Shown here one piece after another: positions 16,241-23,756 of a DNA stretch of 64,000 bases. Every line of letters starts with the position of its first letter. Within the stretch, counting starts at the first letter, position 1. A program made the position numbers and the translations under genes. This stretch comes from Sphingobium indicum B90A (GTDB lineage: Bacteria; Pseudomonadota; Alphaproteobacteria; Sphingomonadales; Sphingomonadaceae): positions 682,001 to 746,000 of the forward strand of contig NZ_CP013070.1 in NCBI RefSeq assembly GCF_000264945.2. Direction: 5' to 3'. A model generated the notes under the pieces. That model was not told where the DNA came from. It worked only from the letters and a program-made list of their open reading frames with translations, and did not search any database.

Positions 16241-16316
16241 AACAGCGAAACCAGGGCAAGCAGCTTTCCGAATCTCGTTGCCTCGCCATCAAGCATCCAC
16301 TACGATTACCCATACA

Positions 16317-16338
16317 GAAACTGGTTTAGCCCAGTTTC
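16317..16338. promoter_or_regulatory. Likely BrxR operator
   Basis: GAAACTGG (16317-16324), six bases, then CCAGTTTC (16331-16338), a perfect 8-base inverted repeat that ends 15 bases before the BrxR start. Characterised BrxR proteins bind inverted repeats in their own promoters and repress BREX expression. Positions 16241-16353 contain no gene. Confidence 0.65.
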
Positions 16339-16353
16339 TTGGGGGATCTGGGG

Positions 16354-17226
16354 ATGGACAGCGATTCGGGATTGAGGCGCGGGGTTGAGAGCCGCCTCGA
16401 GTTCATCGAATTTAGGCTCTTCTGGGAAGGGCATGTCAACCGCAGTGACCTGATCGACGTTTTCGGCGTTTCGATCAATCAGGCTTCGACGGATCTAAAC
16501 AGATATCTCGGCCTGGCTGAAGCCAACATGGTCTACGACAAGAGCGCCAGGACTTACGTTCGTAGCTCGTCGTTCACCCCTGTCTTCCACCAGCCCGACG
16601 CAGCACAATATCTCTCCCAGCTCAGATCGCTCTCGGATGGAATCATTGCCGCCGACGATAGCTGGATCGGGGGCTTGCCGAGTTTCGCCTGTGCCCCGAC
16701 TCCCGCCCGGGGTGTCTCGCCCAAAATTCTCAGGGCCATCGTAACAGCGATCAAGCGGCAAGAGGCGATCGAGGTCTTCTACCAATCGATGTCATCCCCT
16801 GAGCCTGCTTGGCGGTGGATCGAACCTCATGCCTTGGTGTTTGACGGCTTCAGATGGCATGCTCGCGCGCATTGCCGACTCAGCAGCGCCTTCAAGGACT
16901 TTGTTCTCTCGCGCATCACCGATACCCGCTCATCGAAGCCGGCAGATGCTAGGCCTTCCGGCGATAGCGAATGGGAAGAGCAGGTTGAGCTGCAGATCGC
17001 GCCTCATCCCGAATTGAGTGCTGGTCAGCGCAAGGCGATCGAGCTCGACTATGGAATGGAAAGGGGCGTGACGACCATCCCGGTCCGAAGGGCTCTCCTC
17101 TACTACGCAATGAAGCGCCTTGGATTGGATACTGATCCGGCAGCACGTAGGCCCCAGGACCAGCAGATTGTGCTCTTGAACGCGGCCGAGGTGGCGCTCT
17201 CGCTTCGGAACGGCGCCAACTTATGA
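16354..17226 (+). CDS. brxR: BrxR-type WYL-domain regulator of BREX
   Basis: This 290-residue DNA-binding regulator has an N-terminal winged-HTH (about residues 10-75, with FEIFRLFWEGHVNRSDL-like sequence: RLFWEGHVNRSDLIDVFGVS, then NQASTDLNRYL). A WYL-like domain follows (about residues 120-200), including AIEVFYQSMSSPEP and RWIEPHALVFDGFRWHARAH, and then a C-terminal dimerisation-like extension. The layout matches BrxR, which sits at the head of many BREX loci and may sense a nucleotide ligand in its WYL pocket. A TTG at 16339 is possible, but the ATG at 16354 gives the expected N-terminus. The stop overlaps the brxA start (ATGA), so the regulator is the first gene of the BREX operon. Confidence 0.88.
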   Translation: MDSDSGLRRGVESRLEFIEFRLFWEGHVNRSDLIDVFGVSINQASTDLNRYLGLAEANMVYDKSARTYVRSSSFTPVFHQPDAAQYLSQLRSLSDGIIAADDSWIGGLPSFACAPTPARGVSPKILRAIVTAIKRQEAIEVFYQSMSSPEPAWRWIEPHALVFDGFRWHARAHCRLSSAFKDFVLSRITDTRSSKPADARPSGDSEWEEQVELQIAPHPELSAGQRKAIELDYGMERGVTTIPVRRALLYYAMKRLGLDTDPAARRPQDQQIVLLNAAEVALSLRNGANL

Positions 17227-17846
17227 CTCAGAAGGCAAATACCCCAAAATATCGGATGTCCTTCGGCACCGGCGGCCTGTTCTTGAACGAGAGCGTTGCG
17301 ATCGCACGCCTCTATCAGGAGCTAGGAGACTGGACTGCGGTCAAGAAGGCTGCGGGGGCAAAGGGCGTCATTCCATTCCGCAAACAGTCATCGGTGACCC
17401 GCTCGGTCCGGGAGATCGCCAATCGCCTCGAAGTTCTCAAGGCGGAGGAGATCGATCTGCTTTGTCATGGTGATTATGCGGATCAGCTTTCGGTCCTCTG
17501 GCTGGCACTGTGCCGGGGCTATCGGTTCATCGGTGAGTTCGCGGTTGAACTCCTGTCCGAGCGCTTTCTGAGTTTCCGCACCCATATCACCTATGACGAC
17601 TTTGATGCTTTCTATGCGGCCAAGGCCGAGTGGGAGCCAGAGCTCGAGGCAATCAGTACGTCTACCCGAGAAAAACTGCGCCAGATCCTCTTTAGACTCA
17701 TGAGAGAGGCAGGGATCCTTAACCAGGATGATCATATTTGCCGGGCTCTGCTTTCGCCGAGTTTCATGGCCCTGATCACGCAATCCAACCCGCATGAACT
17801 GCGATATTTCCCGGGCGCTGAGCTCGGCAGGCAAAGGGGTGCCTGA
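17223..17846 (+). CDS. brxA: BREX protein BrxA (DUF1819)
   Basis: This 207-residue protein matches the DUF1819 / BrxA family: YRMSFGTGGLFLNESVAIARLY near the start (conserved G-G-L-F), then WLALCRGYRFIGEFAVELL and a C-terminal segment PHELRYFPGAELG. BrxA is a DNA-binding component of type 1 BREX. Family length is about 200 residues, so it is complete. It overlaps brxR by four bases (ATGA) and brxB by one base (TGATG). Its small size and helical nature agree with the known NusB-like fold. Confidence 0.92.
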   Translation: MTQKANTPKYRMSFGTGGLFLNESVAIARLYQELGDWTAVKKAAGAKGVIPFRKQSSVTRSVREIANRLEVLKAEEIDLLCHGDYADQLSVLWLALCRGYRFIGEFAVELLSERFLSFRTHITYDDFDAFYAAKAEWEPELEAISTSTREKLRQILFRLMREAGILNQDDHICRALLSPSFMALITQSNPHELRYFPGAELGRQRGA

Positions 17847-18457
17847 TGACCAGAGATACAAACATGATGACGCCGCGAGAGCGCCAGGACCATTTGCTTG
17901 AAGTTGTTTCGAGCCAGCGTTTTCTCAAGAAGCTGGGCCTTGGGAATGAGGTTCCTTTCTTTATCTGTCCCTTCCCGGCCAGTGACGCTGTGGACATGGA
18001 ACAGGTGCGCGGTCAGCTCGTCAGACAGCTCGCCAATCGCGGCGTCACAGCACTCGATATCAATCTTTATGACCTCGCGATCGATATCTTGCGCGAGCGC
18101 GGGATCTGGGATGAGCTGATCGCTGCCGAGCCCAGTGTCACAAAGGACGAGCTCAAGGAGCTTTTGCAGAACGTCCTTGATCCCGAGACGCACCTCATCC
18201 CCGAAATCGGCAAGAGGCTTGCAAGCCAATCGTTTGACGTCCTCTTCCTGTCCGGCGTGGGTGAGGTCTTCCCCTATATCCGTTCACATAATGTGCTGAA
18301 CAATCTGCAGAGCACGGCCAAGGAAAAGCCAACCGTAATGTTTTTCCCTGGCATTTACACCCATGCCTTGGCCAGCGGTGCTTCGCTGGATCTTTTCGGA
18401 ATTCTGCACGACGATAAATATTACCGTGCATTCAATATCTTCAATTACGAGGTTTGA
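17846..18457 (+). CDS. brxB: BREX protein BrxB (DUF1788)
   Basis: This 203-residue protein belongs to the DUF1788 / BrxB family. Features are RQDHLLEVVSSQRFLKKLGL, then FFICPFPASDA, a central IDILRERGIWDE and a C-terminal segment TVMFFPGIYTHALASGASLDLFG that is strongly conserved in the family. BrxB is required for BREX defence and interacts with PglZ in some systems. The exact biochemical role remains unclear. It is translationally coupled to brxA and is followed by brxC after nine bases. Confidence 0.92.
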   Translation: MTRDTNMMTPRERQDHLLEVVSSQRFLKKLGLGNEVPFFICPFPASDAVDMEQVRGQLVRQLANRGVTALDINLYDLAIDILRERGIWDELIAAEPSVTKDELKELLQNVLDPETHLIPEIGKRLASQSFDVLFLSGVGEVFPYIRSHNVLNNLQSTAKEKPTVMFFPGIYTHALASGASLDLFGILHDDKYYRAFNIFNYEV

Positions 18458-18466
18458 GGGGCTGAT

Positions 18467-21400
18467 ATGACCATTTTGCGCGACATATTCGAGAAGCCCG
18501 TCGACCGTCCGATTGAAGGCGTCATCAAGGCAGACGACGACGCGAGCCTGCGTATCGAGCTCGAGGAATATGTTCTGACCAACGAGATCGAGAAGCAGAT
18601 CGAAAAGTTTCTCGACGCCTACAAAAACTACACGACCGCTAATGGCGTCTGGATCTCCGGCTTTTTCGGGTCGGGTAAATCGCACCTTCTCAAGATGCTG
18701 GCGATGGTGCTCGAGAACCGCAAGGTCGACGGCGCAACGGCCTATGAGCTGTTCAAGGACAAGTGCGCGGATAACGAAATCCTATCGGCTGACCTCAAGC
18801 GTGCCGTTGCGATCCCGTCAAGGAGTATCCTGTTCAACATCGACCAGAAGGCTGATGTCATTTCAAAGGACCAGATCGATGCGCTGCTGTCGGTCTTCCA
18901 GAAGGTCTTTGATGAGGCCTGCGGCTACTATGGCAAGCAGGCTCACATTGCCCAGTTCGAGCGCGATCTCGACAGCCGAAATGTCTTCAGTGCCTTTAGA
19001 GAGGCCTATCAGGCGATTGCCGGAAAACCCTGGGAGCGTGGGCGAGAACAAGCCCTGCTTGAAGGCACTAATATCGCCAATGCTTATGCAAAGGCGACCG
19101 GTGCTGATGCGTCCGAGGCAGCCGGGATTCTCACCAAGTACCGCTCGGACTACAAGGTTTCGATCGAGGATTTCGCCGACAAGGTGAAGGCCTATATCGA
19201 TGCTCAAGGCAAGGATTTCCGCCTCAATTTCTTCGTTGACGAGGTCGGCCAGTACATCGCTGACAACGTCAAGCTGATGACCAACCTCCAGACGATCGCC
19301 GAGAGTCTGAACACCAAGTGCCGCGGGCGAGCCTGGATTATCGTAACCGCGCAGCAGGACATGAATGCCGTCATTGGCGACATGAACGAGCGCCAGGAAA
19401 ACGACTTTTCCAAGATCCAGGCGCGTTTTGCCAATCGCATGCCGCTCAACAGCGCGGACGTTGCAGAGGTGATCCAGAAGCGCCTGCTTAAGAAGACAGA
19501 GCTGGGGGTGGAGAGCCTCTCTGATCTGTACCGCCGCGAGAGCAACAACATGCGTACGTTGTTCGATTTTGCGGATGGTTCGATCCATCTGAAGAACTTT
19601 GAGGACCGCGACCACTTCATCCACAGCTACCCGTTCATCCCATATCAGTACCCGCTGTTCCAGATGGCCATACAGGGGCTGTCGCAGCACAACGCGTTTG
19701 AAGGCCGGCATAGTTCGGTTGGCGAGCGTTCGATGCTGGGCGTATTCCAGGAGGTCGCCATTCATCTGGCTGAACTGGAGCTTGGCCAGATCGCGACCTT
19801 CGATCTCATGTTTGAGGGGATCCGCACGGCACTCAAGTCCAGCGTTCAGCAATCCATTCAGATTGCCGAACGCAACCTTGGGGACGAGTTTGCCACGCGC
19901 ATTCTGAAGGCCCTGTTTCTCGTCAAATATGTGAAGCCGTTCAAACCGACGGCCCGCAATATCGCCATCCTCATGCGCGAGAAATTCGACGAGGATGAAA
20001 CCGCGCTCAAACGCCGGGTCGAGGCGGCTCTGAGCCTGCTCGAACAAAATACCTACATCCAGCGCAATGGCGACCTCTTCGAATTCCTGACCGACGAGGA
20101 AAAGGATGTCGAACAGGAGATCAAGAACGTCGATGTCGATGCCGCCGAGGTCGCTCGGGAGTTGGAGGCGCTGATCTTTGATGGGGTCATCAAGGACCGT
20201 AAGATCCGCCATGACGGGGCGGCCCATGACTACTCATTTGCCCGCAAGCTCGACGATCGCCTTCAAGGACGGGATTACGAGCTTTCGATCAATGTGGTCA
20301 CGCCTTTCCACGAGCATAGCGGCAATGCCGAGGCGCTGCGTATGGGCAGCATGTCAAAAGACGAGCTGGTGATCCTTCTCAAGGCAGACGACCGCTTCGC
20401 CCGTGACCTGGTGATGTACAAGCAGACCGAGAAGTATGTCCGCCAGACCCGGGCGACCGCTCCCCAGGCCTCGATTGAACGGATCATCAGCGAGAAGGGT
20501 CAACAGAACGCGAACCGCTACAGAGATCTCTCAACCCGCGCGAGAACACTGGTTGCGGAAGCGCAGCTGTTCGTCCGCGGTGAGGAACTGGATCTGCGCG
20601 GCGAGGATCCGCAAGCGCGGGTCCGGCGCGCATTCCAGATGTTGGTCGACAAGGTCTACACCAATCTGCCGATGCTGCGCGGGGCGACCTTTGCCGAGAC
20701 CGATATCGGCCGCTTCCTGAGGCAGACCAATGACGGCGCGCTGATCTCGGGTGCCAGCAACCTTACCGAAGCCGAGCAGGAAATCCTGAACTTTGCGCAA
20801 GGCAACGTCCGCACCGGTGTTCGCACGTCGGTGAAGGCGATTGTCGAGAAGTTCGAGGTCAAGCCCTATGGCTGGCCCAATGCCGCGATCCTGTGCACTG
20901 TCGCCAGCCTCTTTGCCCATGGCAAGCTGGAAGCCCGCTCCGATGGCGCTCCGCTGGAGGGGGACGCGCTGGAAAAGGCGCTGAAGAACGCGCATGCACT
21001 GGCGAACATAGTGCTCGATCTGCAGGTGGAGTTCACCGCCAACCAGGTCCGGACCCTGCGGGAATTCTATGCCGAGATGTTCGACAGCCAGCCTGTCGCT
21101 TCCGAAGCAAAGGCCCTGGGCAAGGAAACGGGAGAGGCTATCACGAAGCTGGTGGCTCAACTGGTAGCGCTGGAGGCGCAACTCCAGGATTATCCGTTCC
21201 TCGCGGCGATCACCCCGGTCATCGCAAATCTGCGCGAAGTGGAGAGCAAGGCCTATGGCTGGTACTTCACTGACCTCGCCCGGCATGCAGACGCATTGCT
21301 CGATGCGAAGGAGCAGGTGATTGACCCTATCCGACGCTTTATGGGCGGAGCCCAGCGCAAGATCTACGATGAGGCCCGCAACTTCCTCGCCGAGCAGGTA

Positions 21401-22036
21401 ACGAACCTGTCCTACACCGGCAGCACTCAAGCCGAGGCAATCCGCGCGGTTCTGGCCGATCCGCTCTGCTACAAGGGCAATGCGATCCAGCAGGTAAAGG
21501 CTGAGCTCGACAAGCTGCGTGCCAATGTCGATGCCCTGCTGGTGCAGGAGCGAGACAGTGCTCTGAAGGGGCTGACCGAGCTCAAGGCCAAGATCGAGGC
21601 AGTACCAGAATTCGCGCAGCTGGATGCCGCAGCCAAGGCCGGGATCCTCAGCGAGTGCGAGGCCGCCGAGACCAGCGTCCGCAACGCCAAACTGGTGGCC
21701 ATGATCCGCGAGCGTACCGCCAATTTCCGATCGGAAACCTATCCAGCACTGCTTGGAAAGGTCGCCCGGCTGGCAACTCCGCCGGCGCCACCCGCGCCTC
21801 CTGCCACCGAGCCGCCCCAGTCGGGAGAAAGCAAGGTGCGTGAGGCACCAGCCGGAGGGATTGCGCCGCAGCCAGCTCCTGCTCCCTCGCCCGTGGAATA
21901 TGTCTCGACCGCCAATCTGAAGGTCAGCTTCGCTAGTCCGTATCTCGCCAGCGAGGCGGACGTTGAAACGTACCTTCAAGCCTACCGCGAAACCCTGCTC
22001 GCCGAGATTCGCAGCGGCAAGAGGATCACGGTCTGA
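18467..22036 (+). CDS. brxC: BREX ATPase BrxC
   Basis: This 1189-residue AAA+-type ATPase is the BrxC/PglY component. Near residue 65 is Walker A (GFFGSGKSHLL), preceded by the family-typical N-terminus ILRDIFEKPVDRPIEGV. A candidate Walker B-like element LNFFVDEVGQYI lies near residue 252 and WIIVTAQQDM follows as sensor region. The long helical C-terminal part (about residues 600-1080) has coiled-coil-like segments, and a proline-rich linker (residues about 1105-1140) leads to a final small domain. BrxC is the large scaffold ATPase of BREX, required for defence and methylation. The stop overlaps the start of an extra ATPase gene (TGATG). Confidence 0.93.
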   Translation: MTILRDIFEKPVDRPIEGVIKADDDASLRIELEEYVLTNEIEKQIEKFLDAYKNYTTANGVWISGFFGSGKSHLLKMLAMVLENRKVDGATAYELFKDKCADNEILSADLKRAVAIPSRSILFNIDQKADVISKDQIDALLSVFQKVFDEACGYYGKQAHIAQFERDLDSRNVFSAFREAYQAIAGKPWERGREQALLEGTNIANAYAKATGADASEAAGILTKYRSDYKVSIEDFADKVKAYIDAQGKDFRLNFFVDEVGQYIADNVKLMTNLQTIAESLNTKCRGRAWIIVTAQQDMNAVIGDMNERQENDFSKIQARFANRMPLNSADVAEVIQKRLLKKTELGVESLSDLYRRESNNMRTLFDFADGSIHLKNFEDRDHFIHSYPFIPYQYPLFQMAIQGLSQHNAFEGRHSSVGERSMLGVFQEVAIHLAELELGQIATFDLMFEGIRTALKSSVQQSIQIAERNLGDEFATRILKALFLVKYVKPFKPTARNIAILMREKFDEDETALKRRVEAALSLLEQNTYIQRNGDLFEFLTDEEKDVEQEIKNVDVDAAEVARELEALIFDGVIKDRKIRHDGAAHDYSFARKLDDRLQGRDYELSINVVTPFHEHSGNAEALRMGSMSKDELVILLKADDRFARDLVMYKQTEKYVRQTRATAPQASIERIISEKGQQNANRYRDLSTRARTLVAEAQLFVRGEELDLRGEDPQARVRRAFQMLVDKVYTNLPMLRGATFAETDIGRFLRQTNDGALISGASNLTEAEQEILNFAQGNVRTGVRTSVKAIVEKFEVKPYGWPNAAILCTVASLFAHGKLEARSDGAPLEGDALEKALKNAHALANIVLDLQVEFTANQVRTLREFYAEMFDSQPVASEAKALGKETGEAITKLVAQLVALEAQLQDYPFLAAITPVIANLREVESKAYGWYFTDLARHADALLDAKEQVIDPIRRFMGGAQRKIYDEARNFLAEQVTNLSYTGSTQAEAIRAVLADPLCYKGNAIQQVKAELDKLRANVDALLVQERDSALKGLTELKAKIEAVPEFAQLDAAAKAGILSECEAAETSVRNAKLVAMIRERTANFRSETYPALLGKVARLATPPAPPAPPATEPPQSGESKVREAPAGGIAPQPAPAPSPVEYVSTANLKVSFASPYLASEADVETYLQAYRETLLAEIRSGKRITV

Positions 22037-23208
22037 TGATTGCAGGCATTGAAATCGAGAATTTCACGGCGTTCGGAAACCTCGATATCCCGCTCTCGCC
22101 GCGTATCAACGTGATCATCGGTTCGAACGGAACCGGGAAAACTCATCTGCTGAAAGCAATTTACGCGCTGGCGATCGCAAGCCAGCCGGCATCGGCGGTA
22201 GAGGGCTCAGAGAAGGAGGAAAACGCGCAGCTGACGAACAAACTTCTGCGGGTATTCTCTCCTGATGAGAGTAGAGTTGGTGCACTGCGAGCCCGGGGAA
22301 CGTCTGGAGGAGCCAGGCTGTGCCTGAAGGGCAGCGACGACACCCGTGTTGCCATTTCATTCAACAGCAATTCCAGGGGCGTTCAAGTAGAGAGGGACGC
22401 TCGCTCCGAAGCGCAGTCCCGCCCCGTGTTCATCCCGACGAAGGAAGTCCTGTCACTCGTTCGCGCGGTGCAGGACGAAAGCCATGACCGGGCGACCGTC
22501 GAGATGATTTTCGACGACACCTACCTCGATCTCGCCGAACTCTTGGCTAATCCCGGATTCGAGGATGAGGCCGCCAGCCTGGCAGAAGACCCGAGGCTCT
22601 CGAACATCGTCCGCGAATTAGTCGCCCTCGTCGGGGGACGATACCGCTGGACGAATGACGGCGGGTTTCAGTTTGAACCCGGGGGTTACGAGGAAAGGGC
22701 TGATCCGGAGCGGTCGCGCGCCAAAACTGCGCAAATGTACCAGGACTCCACGGTTCTCCGGTTCGTCCCTAGAGGTAGGGAACCATTTTCCAGCGGTATG
22801 ACGGCCGAAGGCTACCGGAAAATTGGCGTCCTCCACCGCCTGCTCTGCAATGGATCGATCAACCCGGGAAGCACCGGCGTTCTTTTATGGGATGAGCCCG
22901 AGGCAAACCTGAATCCCGCACTCATGAAAGAGGTGGTTCAGGTCCTCCTCCAGCTAGCACGCAACGGCCAACAGATCATTCTCGCCACGCACGATTATGT
23001 CCTGCTGAAATGGTTCGATTTACTCATCGACAGCCGCAAGGAAGATCACATCCGGTTTCACGCCCTTTGCCGAGACGCTGGAACTGACCAGCTCACCGTC
23101 GAGACCTCTGAGAACTACTCTCTGATTTCCAAGACGGCGATTTCAGACACCTTCGCCGAGCTATTTGACGAGGACGTGGTGCGGGCACTGGGGGGAGTGA
23201 AGCCTTGA
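22036..23208 (+). CDS. ABC-type AAA ATPase embedded in the BREX operon
   Basis: This 390-residue ATPase is of the RecF/SMC/OLD-like (AAA_15/AAA_21) kind. It starts with the typical IAGIEIENFTAFGNLDIPLS, Walker A GSNGTGKT (residues 29-36), and ends with Walker B LLWDEPEANLNP near residue 285 and the histidine switch IILATHDY. It is not a canonical BREX gene. It overlaps brxC by one base and the following nuclease-like gene by four bases (TTGA), so it is made as part of the BREX transcript. The combination of an ABC-type ATPase with a small nuclease-like partner resembles the PARIS logic (AriA ATPase with a toprim effector) and other ATPase-nuclease defence pairs. The partner here is different. 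No toprim domain is present in this protein, so it is not an OLD nuclease. The specific role in defence is inference. Confidence 0.88.
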   Translation: MIAGIEIENFTAFGNLDIPLSPRINVIIGSNGTGKTHLLKAIYALAIASQPASAVEGSEKEENAQLTNKLLRVFSPDESRVGALRARGTSGGARLCLKGSDDTRVAISFNSNSRGVQVERDARSEAQSRPVFIPTKEVLSLVRAVQDESHDRATVEMIFDDTYLDLAELLANPGFEDEAASLAEDPRLSNIVRELVALVGGRYRWTNDGGFQFEPGGYEERADPERSRAKTAQMYQDSTVLRFVPRGREPFSSGMTAEGYRKIGVLHRLLCNGSINPGSTGVLLWDEPEANLNPALMKEVVQVLLQLARNGQQIILATHDYVLLKWFDLLIDSRKEDHIRFHALCRDAGTDQLTVETSENYSLISKTAISDTFAELFDEDVVRALGGVKP

Positions 23209-23756
23209 GGCTGTATAGAGCAGAACCAGACGCCGACCTGGAATTCTCCTTTCCCGAGGAGCTCGCCTATGACGAACTGGATCGGCAAGGCGTGAAGCTG
23301 CCGGTTCAGATGAAGTTTGTGGATCTCGTCATTGAAAGGGAGGAGGACATCTTGTTGGTCGAGATCAAGGATCCGTCAAACAAGAAGGTGCCGGACGCAG
23401 AGCGGGCCAGCTATTTCAAGCGGTTGTCGGACAAATCGATTCTTACGCAGGAGCTGACCCCGAAGGCCCGCAGCTCCTACACGTTTCTTCACCTGATGGA
23501 ACGCGATGCCAAGCCATTCAAGTATGTGGTCCTGCTAGGTTTGGATGCCTTCGATCCAGCAGATCAACGAGCGCTTCTCACCGGCTTCAAGGATCGGCTC
23601 CTCGCTGACATTCGCTGCGAGACGGACACACCTTGGCGCCGCCAACACATTGCGGACTGCGTCGTGCTTTCCGTGGACATCTGGAACAAGACATTCGCCG
23701 ACTGGCCCGTGACCCGGGTTTCCGCAGCGGCCGCAAATGAAGGGGCAGCTGCCTGA
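23205..23756 (+). CDS. PD-(D/E)XK nuclease-like partner of the embedded ATPase
   Basis: This 183-residue protein has a plausible PD-(D/E)XK core: Asp40 in KFVDLVIER, then Glu53-x-Lys55 in LLVEIKDPSNKK. The spacing and the strand pattern (two adjacent beta strands, one ending in D, the other giving ExK) fit this nuclease superfamily. A helix follows (ADAERASYFKRL-like region, about 63-80), then a strand (KYVVLLGLD). It starts at TTG 23205, which overlaps the upstream stop as TTGA, and its own stop overlaps the pglX start (TGATG). That places it inside the BREX operon in strict translational coupling. Function as a DNA or RNA nuclease effector controlled by the ATPase is inference. A non-catalytic role cannot be excluded. 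Confidence 0.7.
   Translation: MRLYRAEPDADLEFSFPEELAYDELDRQGVKLPVQMKFVDLVIEREEDILLVEIKDPSNKKVPDAERASYFKRLSDKSILTQELTPKARSSYTFLHLMERDAKPFKYVVLLGLDAFDPADQRALLTGFKDRLLADIRCETDTPWRRQHIADCVVLSVDIWNKTFADWPVTRVSAAAANEGAAA

Noticed and set aside
18863..21979. Long minus-strand frames (454 and 482 residues) opposite brxC
   Set aside because: Shadows of brxC: Leu/Gly/Arg-rich with no recognisable domain.
22036..23756. PARIS or an OLD nuclease as identity of the embedded pair
   Set aside because: No toprim motif was seen in either protein; the partner has a D...ExK pattern instead.
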